A stretch of DNA of 64,000 bases from Niastella soli (GTDB lineage: Bacteria > Bacteroidota > Bacteroidia > Chitinophagales > Chitinophagaceae), in NCBI RefSeq assembly GCF_017742245.1, contig NZ_JAGHKO010000001.1, positions 1,393,061 to 1,457,060 of the forward strand. Reading direction: 5' to 3'. Shown piece after piece: positions 41,837 to 51,598 of this stretch. The notes under the pieces are model-generated. The model was not told the DNA's origin. It searched no databases and was given only the letters and a program-made list of their open reading frames with translations. Position 1 is the first letter of the stretch. Each line of letters opens with the position of its first letter. The translations under genes and the position numbers were made by a program.

Positions 41837-43780
41837 TTATTGAGCTTTCCACACATTGTTTTGGCGGTTGGCATCGGGTAATAGCTGGTCAGGATCAATG
41901 GTAACATTGGTTAAGGTAGTTGTAACTGGTACCAAAAGTGTATAAGTTGTGTGCTGGAACCAGGTTTCAACCGGCAATTGCAGGCGTTGGGTGGTACTAT
42001 TGCTGAATGTTAGTTGTATAGCTACCGGCATAACCATTTTATTAAGGTTGGCTATAGTGATCCTGGCCGTATTACCGGATACGGTTACCTGTTGTATGGC
42101 CTGGTCGAGTGACCAGTTGTTGCAAAACCATTCGCGCCAAAACCAGGTAAGGTCTTCACCGCTTTCATTATCCATAGCATGGAAGAAGTCTTCGGGCGAA
42201 GGGTGTTTGAATGCCCAGTTGTGAACATACCGTTTAAAGGCATAGTCAAAACGGTCTTTTCCCAGAATGTATTCCCGCAACAGGTATAAACCAAAAGCGG
42301 GTTTAAAATAAGAGATGGGGTGGCGATAGGTTTCCGGAATGGCATCGGCAGCCATCATCATAGAAGGTGCTTTGGGATCATTTAAATAAGGCAATATTTC
42401 ATCGGCGGGGTTACCACCACCGGGTGCATATTCACTGTCGCGTTTGGGCGCATATTCCCCCTTGTTAAAAGCGTCTGAAGCATACAGGTCAATAAATGTA
42501 TTAAAGCCTTCATCCATCCACGCATGGCTGCGTTCGTTAGAACCAACGATCATTGGGAACCAGTTGTGGCCTATTTCATGGGCAGTAACCCAGTATAATT
42601 CTTTCCCTTTATCATTGATTCCATCGAATAAAATGCCGGGGTATTCCATGCCACCTGCAATACCGGCTTCATTAATTGCAGTAGGGTAAGGATACTCAAA
42701 CCAGGTCTCAGAAAAATGCTCAATAGATGCTTTCAAATATTCTGTTGAACGGCCCCAGGCGTCATTACCATCGCTTTCAACCGGGAATACGGACATGGCC
42801 ATGCATTTTTTACCACTGGGTAAATTAACCCGGGCCGCATCCCAAATAAAAGCAGCAGAAGCGCCAAAAGCCACATCGCGGGTATTGTTCATCTTAAAAC
42901 GCCAGGTCAGGTTGCCCTTTTGTACCGGCCGGCTGTGCGGGTCGGTAATTTCTGCGGCAGACCTGATGATAACCGTTTTGTCGCTGTTGCGGGCCGCCGT
43001 CAACCGTTCTATTTGTTTTTGCGTAAGTACTTCTGTGGGATTTTGTAATTCACCGGCACCTGCTACGATCATATTCCAGGGCACAGTTACACTATAATCG
43101 AAATTGCCATATTCGCAATAAAATTCGCCGCTGCCTAAAAAGGGCTGGGTGTTCCAACCAATGAGGTCATCATATACGCACATGCGCGGATACCATTGAG
43201 CGATTTCATAAATGGTGCCGTTCTTTGTTTTTACATAATCTGTACGGCCGCCAAACGCACCCGGAATAGTGTAATGGTATTTTATACGAATGGTGATGGT
43301 ACCGCTTTTTGCCGGCAGGGCTTTGCCCAACCTTACCTGCATGCGCGTATCGGTTATGATATAATTAGCACGGGTGATCTTTTCGTTCTGCTGAATTTGA
43401 ACGTCATCTATTGAATAGCCTGTTGTAAACTCCTGCGGTTGCTGATCAGTTAAATAGTTACTGCGCGCACCCTTTTGATAGGTGTTTTGATCGAGCTGCA
43501 ACCATAATGATGATAGTGGATCGGGGCTGTTATTGGTGTAATGGATAACAGCATAACCGGTCAACAGTTGTTTTGCAGTATCGATAGTAGCCTGCAAGGT
43601 ATAATCAGCCCGGTTTTGCCAGTATGCCAAACCGGGTGCGCCATTAGCCGATCGGATGCTGCTGCTTTTATTGGCATAAAACCCCGGCGCAAATGTTTCT
43701 GCCGGATCATACAGCGATTGGGATTGTGCAAAATCTGAGATAGATAAAACAAGCGTGAATGACAATAATAAATGGCGCAT
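41837..43780 (-). CDS. M1-family metallopeptidase
   Basis: 647 residues with a signal peptide (to about residue 19). The zinc site is complete: His401-Glu402 and His405 in [10 protein letters not shown], and Glu424 in WMDEGFN. The substrate-binding motif appears as GGMEYP (about 376-381), the counterpart of GAMEN. The protein removes N-terminal residues from peptides, presumably in the periplasm or at the surface. It is likely transcribed with the small gene that follows. Confidence 0.93.
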   Translation of the reverse strand: MRHLLLSFTLVLSISDFAQSQSLYDPAETFAPGFYANKSSSIRSANGAPGLAYWQNRADYTLQATIDTAKQLLTGYAVIHYTNNSPDPLSSLWLQLDQNTYQKGARSNYLTDQQPQEFTTGYSIDDVQIQQNEKITRANYIITDTRMQVRLGKALPAKSGTITIRIKYHYTIPGAFGGRTDYVKTKNGTIYEIAQWYPRMCVYDDLIGWNTQPFLGSGEFYCEYGNFDYSVTVPWNMIVAGAGELQNPTEVLTQKQIERLTAARNSDKTVIIRSAAEITDPHSRPVQKGNLTWRFKMNNTRDVAFGASAAFIWDAARVNLPSGKKCMAMSVFPVESDGNDAWGRSTEYLKASIEHFSETWFEYPYPTAINEAGIAGGMEYPGILFDGINDKGKELYWVTAHEIGHNWFPMIVGSNERSHAWMDEGFNTFIDLYASDAFNKGEYAPKRDSEYAPGGGNPADEILPYLNDPKAPSMMMAADAIPETYRHPISYFKPAFGLYLLREYILGKDRFDYAFKRYVHNWAFKHPSPEDFFHAMDNESGEDLTWFWREWFCNNWSLDQAIQQVTVSGNTARITIANLNKMVMPVAIQLTFSNSTTQRLQLPVETWFQHTTYTLLVPVTTTLTNVTIDPDQLLPDANRQNNVWKAQ

Positions 43781-43817
43781 GCAGGAGTAATTGTTTTTCT
43801 GATGTAACGATCAGCAA

Positions 43818-43860
43818 TATAAAAGAAAAAGGGCCGACTAAAAACTTTTAGTCGGCCCTT
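43818..43860 (-). terminator. Intrinsic terminator after the PBP1A gene
   Basis: A perfect 15-bp stem (43829-43843 with 43846-43860, arm AAGGGCCGACTAAAA). On the minus strand a T-rich tail follows (plus-strand A-rich 43818-43828). Confidence 0.9.
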
Positions 43861-43881
43861 AATAACTTAATATTTTAAACT

Positions 43882-46125
43882 TTAATATCCACTATTCGTA
43901 GAGCTGTCTACCGGGACTGCCCCATTATCTTCTCCACTGCCAACCGAAGGTCTTTTAGACCAGTCTTGAAGTGTGTCTGCCACCATCCCCTGCGGTTTTA
44001 CAAAAAGGTGTTTGGCATCCAGCCCGGTGCTTTTGTCTTTTAAACAGTTTGCATAAAAATATGCCCATACCGGCAAGGCCAGTGAAGCGCCCTGACCAAC
44101 AGAAGTACTGCTGAACCGGATAAAGCGATCGTCGCAACCCGTCCAAACGCCGCACAATAATTGCGGGGTATAACCCATAAACCAGGCATCACTGTTATCG
44201 TTGGTTGTACCGGTTTTACCAGCCACGTTAGCAATGTTGATGCCATAGCTGGCAGTTCGTACCCCGGTACCGTGATTGATAACGCCCTGCATCATAGTAA
44301 TAACATTATAGGCGGTTGATGCACTGATCACCTCTTTACGTTCTGAAGTATATACCTGTAAAGGATTGCCATTTTTATCTTCAATACGGGTGATGTACAT
44401 GGGTTTAACGGAGAAGCCGCCGGCGGGGAACATACTATAGGCTTGCAGCATTTCATATAATGAAATTTCACCGCTACCCAGGCAAATAGCGGGTACGGGG
44501 TCAATATCAGTTGTTACACCACAGGTTTTTAAGAATTTAACAAACCGCACGGCAGCATCATTGCCTTTGTTACCCATATTCTTCATTATATAGGCTGTAG
44601 CGCAGTTACGTGATTGAGCCAGCGCTTCGGCCATTGGCATAGTTTGGTTTGAGCAGGAAGCATTAGTAGCGGGCACAGGACCAAAACCTTCAAAATTTTG
44701 CTGTACATCTTCCACTGGTGTGGCGGGGGTAAAACCACCATCATTAATGGCCAGTCCATACAGCAACGGTTTAATGGTACTACCTACCTGCCGTTTGGTA
44801 CCAATATTGGCATGGTCGAATTTGAATGTTTTAAAATCAACGCCTCCAACCCAGGCTTTTATGGCGCCGGTTTGTGGGTCCATGGCCATAAAGCCGGCCT
44901 GTAACATTTGACGGCAATATTTGATACTGTCGTATGGCGACATCAGGGTATCAATTTCCCGCTTATCGTTCCACGCAAAAACCGTCATTTTGGTTTTTTC
45001 CTTGAAGCTTTTGCGGATCTCATCTTCGCTTTTGCCATCCTTCTTCATGTTCTTCCAGCGATCGCTTTGTTTCATGGCATTTTCGAGGATATTCTCATGT
45101 TCTTTCCATACTGCGCCGTTTTTGATATTCTTTTGCCCATTCAGTATTTTTTGCATGTTGGGCATGTGGCGGGCTACTGCCTGCTCTGCATACATCTGTA
45201 ATACAGGGTTGATGGTAGTATAGATCCTCAATCCATCTTTATAGATATTATATGGCTTGCCAGTAGCGGGGTTTTCATGCTCTTTACACCATTTTTTTAA
45301 TTCTTCGCCCAATACTGCTCGGAAGTAAGGCGCAAGACCTGTATTCTCATTCAGTTTTCTATAATTCAGTTTTATTGGTTCCTTACCCAAAGCAGTTGCC
45401 TGGGGTTCAGTAATAAAACCACTTCTAACCATTTGATGTAATACCACATTTCTTCTGTCTTTGGCTCTTTCGGGAAATCTGCGTGGGTTATACAGCTGGT
45501 TCCCCTTTAACATACCTACCAATACGGCAGCCTCAGAAGTGCTCAGTTCTGAAGGTTCTTTCTGAAAAAAGGTACTGGAGGCATTTCTGATCCCATATAC
45601 GTTGTCGCTAAAAGCAACAGTATTTAAATAAAGGGTGATGATCTCTTCTTTTGAAAAATTACGTTCCAGCCTTACAGCAATAATGGCTTCTTTTATTTTC
45701 TGAATAAGCCGCGCCGGAAGGCTGCTGGTAGCCCAATCATCGGTAAACAGGTTTTTGGCTGTTTGCATGGTAATGGTGCTGGCGCCGCCACTGGTCCCAA
45801 AAGACGAAAGGGAGCGCATTAGCGAACGGCCGTCGATGCCGTTGTGGGAATAAAAGCGTTCGTCTTCAGTTGCAACCAGGGCATTTATTACCTGAGGGCT
45901 GATGTCTTTAAACTCTACATCAATACGGTCTTCAATTAGGTATTTACCCATCAGGCTGCCATCTTCGGCATACACCTGGCTGGCGATGAGCGCCGTTGGG
46001 TTCGATAATTCTGTAATGGATGGCATTTTGCCCAATAAACCAATACTGGCAGAAACAATTAGCAGTACTCCGCAGGTAATACCGATAAAAAAAAGCCACC
46101 AGAAGATTTTTATTCCCTTTTTCAT
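43882..46125 (-). CDS. Penicillin-binding protein 1A (transglycosylase/transpeptidase)
   Basis: 747 residues. An N-terminal membrane anchor is followed by a GT51 glycosyltransferase domain (catalytic Glu in ATEDERFYSHNGID, about residues 86-99) and a penicillin-binding transpeptidase domain with the serine motif GSTIKP, SRN and KTGTT. It polymerises and cross-links peptidoglycan. It appears monocistronic with a strong terminator. The C-terminus ends in a low-complexity SSTNS tail. Confidence 0.95.
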   Translation of the reverse strand: MKKGIKIFWWLFFIGITCGVLLIVSASIGLLGKMPSITELSNPTALIASQVYAEDGSLMGKYLIEDRIDVEFKDISPQVINALVATEDERFYSHNGIDGRSLMRSLSSFGTSGGASTITMQTAKNLFTDDWATSSLPARLIQKIKEAIIAVRLERNFSKEEIITLYLNTVAFSDNVYGIRNASSTFFQKEPSELSTSEAAVLVGMLKGNQLYNPRRFPERAKDRRNVVLHQMVRSGFITEPQATALGKEPIKLNYRKLNENTGLAPYFRAVLGEELKKWCKEHENPATGKPYNIYKDGLRIYTTINPVLQMYAEQAVARHMPNMQKILNGQKNIKNGAVWKEHENILENAMKQSDRWKNMKKDGKSEDEIRKSFKEKTKMTVFAWNDKREIDTLMSPYDSIKYCRQMLQAGFMAMDPQTGAIKAWVGGVDFKTFKFDHANIGTKRQVGSTIKPLLYGLAINDGGFTPATPVEDVQQNFEGFGPVPATNASCSNQTMPMAEALAQSRNCATAYIMKNMGNKGNDAAVRFVKFLKTCGVTTDIDPVPAICLGSGEISLYEMLQAYSMFPAGGFSVKPMYITRIEDKNGNPLQVYTSERKEVISASTAYNVITMMQGVINHGTGVRTASYGINIANVAGKTGTTNDNSDAWFMGYTPQLLCGVWTGCDDRFIRFSSTSVGQGASLALPVWAYFYANCLKDKSTGLDAKHLFVKPQGMVADTLQDWSKRPSVGSGEDNGAVPVDSSTNSGY

Positions 46126-46421
46126 AGATCAGAGATTATAGGTACAATACTGGATGAATGTTAAAAAAGCTAATATTTGGAACAGCGATAAAAATAGGCA
46201 TAAGCCCTATTATTTTCAACGGTAGGGAGCAAAAGTTCTTAGTTTTTTGTTCTAAGTTTTTGGAGGGGGCGGGCACAAGGTACAATAAACCATTATTAAC
46301 AGAAAGCTAGAGCCCGGAATTAACACAAATCTTAAAATATCAGGGCAGGGCGGCGGAAAAAATAAAACCGGCCATCACTGGCCGGCTTATTTAACCTAAA
46401 AACCCAATTACTTATTCAATA
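46126..46421. terminator. Gene-free region with the terminator of the EamA gene
   Basis: Nearly 300 bp. CCGGCCA (46368-46374), TCAC loop, TGGCCGG (46379-46385) forms a hairpin at the 3' end of the leftward EamA gene; on the minus strand an A/T-rich tail follows. The rest is A/T-rich and must include the PBP1A promoter, but no clean -7 element was seen. Confidence 0.65.
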
Positions 46422-47426
46422 TTAAATTGCTGCCTTTTGCCTGGGCGTAATTACAATGTTGTCGTTTATGGACGAGGATGCCGAATCATTGGCAATCGAC
46501 TTTTTTTCGTTGCGATATTTTGCGAGGTTTATCAACAGCACACTCAACAGGATCACTGCCAGTCCGGTTATTTGCAGGGCCGTCATATGTTCACCAGCAA
46601 AAAGGACCCCTAACAGAACGGCTACTACTGGGTTTACATAAGCATAGGTGCTTACCTGTGTGGCCGGCCGAACCTGCAGCAACCATACATAAGCGCTGAA
46701 ACCTGCCAGTGAACCCATTGTTATGAGGTAGAACAGCGACAACCAGGATCCGGTTGTTACTGAGGCCACCTGAAAACTGCTCCATTCATTATTAATAAAA
46801 CTACCAGGTACAAAAGCAACACCGGCGGCCAGCATTTGCCAGGCCGTGTTCACTGTTGCCGAAGTAGATTTTGAATTGTATTTGGAATATAAGGAACCAC
46901 CGGCCCAGCTCATGGCGCCAATGATCAATACGATCAATCCTATTACCTGGTAACCATTGCCCGCACCCAATGCTTTGGATGTTTGTTCGCTGAACAGCAG
47001 AATTACACCAATGAATCCAACGATCAATCCTGCTATAGTGGGGCGACTGGTAAGGTTATCTTTCCATTTGGGTTTATCCAATACCACAAACCAGATGGGT
47101 GCCGATGAAACCAGTACGGCTACCAGCGAACTGGCCAGAGATTGTTCGGCCCAGATAACAGCGCCGTTCCCAACAAACAACATCAGCAAACCACTCACCA
47201 ACGCTGGTTTAATATGATCCCAGTTAAATAATTTTTCACCCTTAATAGCACACCAGCCAAGTAATAAGCTACCAGCAATTAAAAAACGGATAGCGCCTAA
47301 TATAAATGGCGGAATATGCTCAACAGCGCGTTGTATAAAAAAATACGTTGAGCCCCACACCAGGTACACCGTTGCAAAGGCAATTACGACCATTAAAGGA
47401 GAGGCGCTTTTTTTTACATCACTCAT
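46422..47426 (-). CDS. EamA/DMT-family transporter
   Basis: 334 residues with ten predicted membrane helices in two EamA repeats (first begins about residue 12, second about 165). Segments such as VYLVWGSTYFFIQ and PPFILGAIRFLIAG are typical. Members export amino acids or other metabolites. It lies 4 bp after the Lrp/AsnC-type regulator on the same strand, which suggests that the regulator controls export of an amino acid. Substrate unknown. Confidence 0.93.
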   Translation of the reverse strand: MSDVKKSASPLMVVIAFATVYLVWGSTYFFIQRAVEHIPPFILGAIRFLIAGSLLLGWCAIKGEKLFNWDHIKPALVSGLLMLFVGNGAVIWAEQSLASSLVAVLVSSAPIWFVVLDKPKWKDNLTSRPTIAGLIVGFIGVILLFSEQTSKALGAGNGYQVIGLIVLIIGAMSWAGGSLYSKYNSKSTSATVNTAWQMLAAGVAFVPGSFINNEWSSFQVASVTTGSWLSLFYLITMGSLAGFSAYVWLLQVRPATQVSTYAYVNPVVAVLLGVLFAGEHMTALQITGLAVILLSVLLINLAKYRNEKKSIANDSASSSINDNIVITPRQKAAI

Positions 47427-47430
47427 ACAG

Positions 47431-47901
47431 TTAAATTTTAGGAATCACCAATTGTTGTTGTTCTTTCACGGTTTCCAGAACGATGGTTGTTTTCGTGCTT
47501 GCGATGTTAGGGATCTTTTGCAGCTGACTACGCATTAACTGCATCAGTGTTGATGAGTCGGTTGTGCGTATTTTTATAAGATAACAATCTTCACCGGCAA
47601 TGTGATGCACTTCCTGCACTTCAGGGATAGCCGCTAATGCCTGGGCGGTGCTACTGCTGCATGTAAAACCTTCAGACGAGCGGATAAATATGAACGCCAG
47701 TAATTTTTGTTGTATCGAGGCCGGATTGATCTGGGTAGAATAACCCTGGATCACTTTTTTCTGTTCCAGCTTTTTTACCCGTTCCAGTACTGCCGAAGGC
47801 GCCATATTTAATTCGCGGGCCAGGTCGGCATTTGAGATGCGGGCATTGGCCTGCATGCGCTCCAGGATTTGCAGATCAGTATTGTCTAAAACAACATCCA
47901 T
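47431..47901 (-). CDS. Lrp/AsnC-family transcription regulator
   Basis: 156 residues. An N-terminal helix-turn-helix (about 8-55: LQILERMQANARISNADLARELNM, in two blocks) is followed by a RAM ligand-binding domain (about 65-145: EVQEVHHIAGEDCYLI). It is first in a two-gene unit with the EamA transporter. An imperfect palindrome, GAATAATATTC (about 47936-47946), just upstream of the start, may be an autoregulatory site. This is inferred; the actual operator is not known. Confidence 0.93.
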   Translation of the reverse strand: MDVVLDNTDLQILERMQANARISNADLARELNMAPSAVLERVKKLEQKKVIQGYSTQINPASIQQKLLAFIFIRSSEGFTCSSSTAQALAAIPEVQEVHHIAGEDCYLIKIRTTDSSTLMQLMRSQLQKIPNIASTKTTIVLETVKEQQQLVIPKI

Positions 47902-48384
47902 TCCGATGAATTTTCTGTAAAATTAGGATATTTCTGAATAATATTCTGACAACAAGAATATTTTAAGAAATTTATTGTAAATTTGTAGTGTGTTACCGAA
48001 TATTTGTCGGCTACGGGTTGTTATTGTTTGAATTACAAATGATTATAGAATAACGGGTGTTAGTAAGTATAGTACAGGTTAAGATCAACCCGCTGAAGTA
48101 TTCGGTTTTGAAGTTTTAAGTGTCAGTAACGGGTTTGGCCATGAAAAAAGTAAAAGTCATCTGTTGCAGGGTGGCTTTTTTTATAGTTACCGGTTAGCAG
48201 GGGCCAATTACAGGGAAAAATGGTGTAATCAGGAGATGAATTGCGATTATAAAAGTTTCCCAAATTATGCCTGCCGGGCAAGGAGGTATACGTTTGTAAT
48301 GAGTTATTCGTTATATTGAACCCTTGTTTTAGCCTCATTCTATTTTGACAGGCTTTTGTAACTTTACCCATTAAATAAGAATAT
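47902..48384. other. Gene-free region upstream of the lrp-like gene
   Basis: About 480 bp with A/T-rich sequence. It contains GAATAATATTC (about 47936) near the lrp start and a perfect rightward TAAATTTG (47978-47985), a -7 type element whose transcript would run toward the small basic protein gene at 48385. A 143-residue leftward frame here shows no protein-like features and was not accepted. Confidence 0.5.
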
Positions 48385-48537
48385 ATGTCACTGTTTAATA
48401 CTGGCAAGAATAAAGACAAGAAGAAAGGCAACATTGCAACGGGCAATAAAGCTCCTATTCCAACTAAAGGAAAAAGTAATACGAAAGGTGCCGCCAAATC
48501 AACCCGGGTAGCCGGACGTGCACAGCGTGGTTCATAA
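48385..48537 (+). CDS. Very basic small protein, 50 aa
   Basis: MSLFNTGKNKDKKKG begins a lysine-, glycine- and threonine-rich 50-residue protein ending in RVAGRAQRGS. Nearly a third of the residues are Lys or Arg, and it has no hydrophobic core, so it is probably unstructured and could bind RNA, DNA or the ribosome. I do not recognise a family. Its coding reality is supported by a codon pattern typical of the region but not proven. Confidence 0.5.
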   Translation: MSLFNTGKNKDKKKGNIATGNKAPIPTKGKSNTKGAAKSTRVAGRAQRGS

Positions 48538-48713
48538 TAGAATTGTTTCCACAAATTGTTGTTTTATTTACTCAATCGTTGTGCATTTAAATGCATAACT
48601 GCTTATAGTAGAATCTCCTCTCTATATGTGAAGAATTACAGTTCAGGGAACTGGCGCAGTAGGGCTTTTCCGGCATAGTTGTTGAAAAACTACTGTATTC
48701 ATATAATTTTAAA

Positions 48714-48998
48714 AGGGAGGTTTCTTTTATGAGTACCAGAAAGAATACAACGAGAACAGAGGAGTTTGAACTGGTGGTTAATAATACTCCAATTTTTGTT
48801 AAAGCCACCGCATTTCAAACCTACACTATGGAAACGCAATACCGGGTAAGTGTGAATGGAAGTCCTGTTTATATTTTTGGATGGCACCCGGCATTACAAC
48901 GAATAACCGCCATCGACAGAGGTTCTGCCGTGAGTAATATACCACCCAATGTTGCTGAAGCAATTGGCGACCAGTTAACTCACCGAATGGCAGCCTAA
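48714..48998 (+). CDS. Small protein of unknown function, 89 aa (coding 48729-48998)
   Basis: The ATG at 48729 follows an unusually good Shine-Dalgarno sequence AGGGAGG (48714-48720), rare in this window. The 89-residue product begins MSTRKNTTRTEEFELVVN and mixes short strands and helices (for example YRVSVNGSPVYIFGWHP). No signal or membrane span. I do not recognise a family. A strong terminator (49030-49058) follows, which supports a real independently expressed gene. Confidence 0.7.
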   Translation, partial: REVSFMSTRKNTTRTEEFELVVNNTPIFVKATAFQTYTMETQYRVSVNGSPVYIFGWHPALQRITAIDRGSAVSNIPPNVAEAIGDQLTHRMAA

Positions 48999-49029
48999 TC
49001 ATACATTTTTTTGTAAATCTTATAAATGA

Positions 49030-49058
49030 AGCATCGATTGCAAATCGGTGCTTTTTTT
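49030..49058 (+). terminator. Terminator after the 89-aa protein gene
   Basis: GCATCGATT (49031-49039) pairs with AATCGGTGC (49043-49051, one G-T pair), then seven Ts (49052-49058). Confidence 0.8.
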
Positions 49059-49243
49059 ATTGTAAGAATTAATTAACTTTCCGCGTAATATATAAAGCCA
49101 GTATATAACGGTATGGGTTATTGTACAATACCCATTCAGTAAAGCTACCAGGCTTATTCGAAAAATTAAACCCTTCGCCCCAAAACGGTTGTTATTTCAT
49201 AATAATAAAATACGATTATGCTTGCATAATTGAAGTTTATTGT

Positions 49244-49741
49244 ATGCAGTCCTATATTAACCACCTGCTTGCGGATATTGCCGAAGCCTGCCGGGAACAA
49301 CCATCTGAAGCCTATTCTGCTGCTGCCGGAGAAAATGATCTGGAAGCCATAGAACGATATTTTGAAGAGGTAGAACGTTGGTTGGAGAATGAACCGGAAT
49401 ATGATTTTAGTTATTACAGTGGATTACAAATAGAACAGTTTCCACCGCCGGAACAATTAACCAGTGAACAAATGGAAGCTGTAAGCCTTGCATTTGAGAA
49501 ATTGTTATTTACCTGGAACATTGGTGTGGAAATGCCAGAGCAATTACCTGTTTCCAGGAAATACACCCTGCTGATCAGTGTTCTTGAAAAAAAAGTGGCT
49601 ATTGTGGAAAATGGTTTTGAAACCATTGAATTCTGCAGCTATGACCCGCCATCCTGTCCGTTTGATGAATGGTGTACCTGTAAAGAGTTGGGCCTTAAAG
49701 ATCAATATGATGACGACCTGGAGGATGTTGACCCCCGATAA
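49244..49741 (+). CDS. Acidic protein of unknown function, 165 aa
   Basis: The start at 49244 (MQSYINHLLADIAEACREQ) is preferred; an ATG at 49121 would add 41 residues of low similarity to a real N-terminus. The sequence is rich in Glu and Asp, with several cysteines near the C-terminus (PPSCPFDEWCTCKEL). I do not recognise a family. It lies upstream of the DUF3127 gene with a 96-bp gap. Confidence 0.6.
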   Translation: MQSYINHLLADIAEACREQPSEAYSAAAGENDLEAIERYFEEVERWLENEPEYDFSYYSGLQIEQFPPPEQLTSEQMEAVSLAFEKLLFTWNIGVEMPEQLPVSRKYTLLISVLEKKVAIVENGFETIEFCSYDPPSCPFDEWCTCKELGLKDQYDDDLEDVDPR

Positions 49742-49805
49742 GATTTCTTTTTAGGGCTGTTAAAAAATTGTGAGATCAATTTTCCCGAAATGTGAACGGT
49801 AAACA

Positions 49806-49813
49806 TACCTTTG
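49806..49813 (+). promoter_or_regulatory. -7 element of the DUF3127 gene
   Basis: TACCTTTG matches TAnnTTTG exactly, 25 bp before the start codon at 49838. No TTTG -33 element at standard spacing. Confidence 0.5.
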
Positions 49814-49837
49814 ACGAGGTAAAAGAAACTACTAACT

Positions 49838-50206
49838 ATGGATATCAGCGGAAAAATTATTCAGTTCTTACAGGTTCAGTCTGGCCAGGGAAAAAACGGT
49901 ACCTGGAAAAAGCAGGAATTTATTCTTGAAACAGGCGACAACTATCCTAAAAAAGTATGCATCGCTGTTTGGGGCGATAAAATTGATATGGGCAGTTTCA
50001 AAACCGGCGACCTTGTGGATGTTTCTTTTGATGTGGAAAGCAGAGAATACAACGGTCGTTGGTACACAGATGTGAAAGCCTGGAAAATGGTTCCCAAAAA
50101 TGGTGGCGGAGGTGCTGGTGCGCCAGCGGCCAATAATGCTAACTTCAATACCATGCCTGGCAGTTTTGAAGCATCAGCAGCTGGTGATGATGATCTCCCA
50201 TTCTAA
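49838..50206 (+). CDS. DUF3127 protein with SSB-like acidic tail
   Basis: 122 residues. The core (about 1-90; GKIIQFLQVQ, then VSFDVESREYNGRWYTDVKAWKM) has the beta pattern of an OB fold and matches DUF3127, a family mostly in Bacteroidota. A glycine/asparagine-rich linker precedes the C-terminal tip DDDLPF, which closely resembles the SSB tip (DDDIPF) that binds SSB partner proteins. This suggests a single-stranded nucleic acid-binding role with recruitment through the tail. That is inference; the family has no known function. Confidence 0.85.
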   Translation: MDISGKIIQFLQVQSGQGKNGTWKKQEFILETGDNYPKKVCIAVWGDKIDMGSFKTGDLVDVSFDVESREYNGRWYTDVKAWKMVPKNGGGGAGAPAANNANFNTMPGSFEASAAGDDDLPF

Positions 50207-50228
50207 GCAAAAAGCTTTTTAAAAGATT

Positions 50229-50266
50229 AGCGGCGAACGTTCCATAAACGCTCGCCGCTTTTTTAT
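50229..50266 (+). terminator. Terminator after the DUF3127 gene
   Basis: AGCGGCGA (50229-50236) pairs with TCGCCGCT (50252-50259), then a T run. Confidence 0.85.
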
Positions 50267-50287
50267 ATATAGGACCGTCTCAGGCTG

Positions 50288-51448
50288 TTATTGAATAACC
50301 AGGTTGTACTTCTTTGCCTGTTGTCTGATTATTTTTTCAATCTCCGTTTCCAGGGTTTGCTCACTGCCTCTATTGGCACGGCGGGCTTTTTCCTGATTAA
50401 TGTAAGTTTCTCTTTTTACCGATACTGCTGAGATCTCTTTTTGTATGGCAGTGCGTTGGGTACTTTTCGTGGTTACTATTTGCTTTAACTCGCTGCGGCT
50501 TTTATTTTTTAAATTATCGGGGAGGGTGTTCATGTCTACTTTGTCTAAAACAGTAGCATCATCCTGGCTGGCATCAACCAGGTCCCATGTTGAATTATTA
50601 TACAATTGTTTCTTTCCTTTTACCGATACCCGTTGCGCCGCCGCCGCTTTATTCATGCTGTAATTCATTTTATCCACCTCATCCTGTTTCGACATGGCTG
50701 CCTGTCCCGCTCTTCCATAACCAATATAAGTACCGTTTAATTGAATATTCAGTTGAAACAAAACGGTGTCATATGGAGTGGGGATATCTATTACCTGGGC
50801 ATTTTGATTGATGTTGGTAAAGCTGCCGGAACCGCATTCGCTGCCCAGGTTCCAGTGTTCGCGAATGCCCTGGTTTCTGTCGCCACAATAAATGGTATTA
50901 ATGGTCACGCCTTTTTTCTTGGCTTCAGCACAGGCTTGCGTGTAAGAAATATCGCCCTGTAAGAAATCTTCATTACCGGCAATAAAAATCACTTTATAAT
51001 TATCAGGATTGGCATCCCATTCCAGACTGGTCAATGAAGTGTAAATAACATGACCGCAATATTCATCGCCTCCATTGGTAGAGAGCCTGAAAAGGTTGCG
51101 GGACACTTCATCCAGATCGCGGGTGAAATAATTGATCTGTTTTACATAACCAGCACTGGCGCCATTGGTAGGCCGGCCATATTCATACAATGCAATTTCA
51201 ACAGAAGGTGCTACATCGTTACAGGTGGCCTTGCCCAAAACACTTACCATATTCCAAAGCTGGGCTTTGGCCTGGCCAATAAGGCCATCCATACTATTGC
51301 TGACATCCAGCAACACGGCAATCTGGACTTTCTTTTGGCGATTAGGACCAGGCGTATTTTGTGAAACAGGTGGTTTCTTTGAATATATAAGGGTGGTTGC
51401 GCCCATTATAAGCAGAAAGCTGGTAAGTAGTTTATACAGGGTGTTCAT
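50288..51448 (-). CDS. vWA-domain exported protein
   Basis: 386 residues with a signal peptide (to about residue 23). A von Willebrand A domain from about residue 40 has the MIDAS motif DVSNS (Asp48, Ser50, Ser52) in LLDVSNSMDG. A lysine/arginine-rich helical C-terminus follows. The domain binds Mg2+ and usually mediates protein-protein contacts. The protein is exported and not membrane-anchored by any visible span. No partner is adjacent. Confidence 0.85.
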   Translation of the reverse strand: MNTLYKLLTSFLLIMGATTLIYSKKPPVSQNTPGPNRQKKVQIAVLLDVSNSMDGLIGQAKAQLWNMVSVLGKATCNDVAPSVEIALYEYGRPTNGASAGYVKQINYFTRDLDEVSRNLFRLSTNGGDEYCGHVIYTSLTSLEWDANPDNYKVIFIAGNEDFLQGDISYTQACAEAKKKGVTINTIYCGDRNQGIREHWNLGSECGSGSFTNINQNAQVIDIPTPYDTVLFQLNIQLNGTYIGYGRAGQAAMSKQDEVDKMNYSMNKAAAAQRVSVKGKKQLYNNSTWDLVDASQDDATVLDKVDMNTLPDNLKNKSRSELKQIVTTKSTQRTAIQKEISAVSVKRETYINQEKARRANRGSEQTLETEIEKIIRQQAKKYNLVIQ

Positions 51449-51549
51449 ACAATTTTGTTTGTAATAGGATGCATCCCTGATTTTGATTACATAAATGTTA
51501 TACCTAATAAGAACCCGCTTTTAGAGTATTTTAACAAATGGCAACAAAA

Positions 51550-51576
51550 AAGGTGACGGGTATTTACCGTCACCTT
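51550..51576 (-). terminator. Terminator after the hsp20 gene
   Basis: AAGGTGACGG (51550-51559) pairs with CCGTCACCTT (51567-51576). On the minus strand an A/T-rich tail follows. Confidence 0.85.
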
Positions 51577-51598
51577 GTATTTACCTGTTCTTTAAAAC

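Noticed and set aside
48123-48554. Leftward 143-residue frame
   Set aside because: No signal, domain or family-like motif. It overlaps the small basic protein gene on the other strand and shows unnatural composition; likely a shadow frame.
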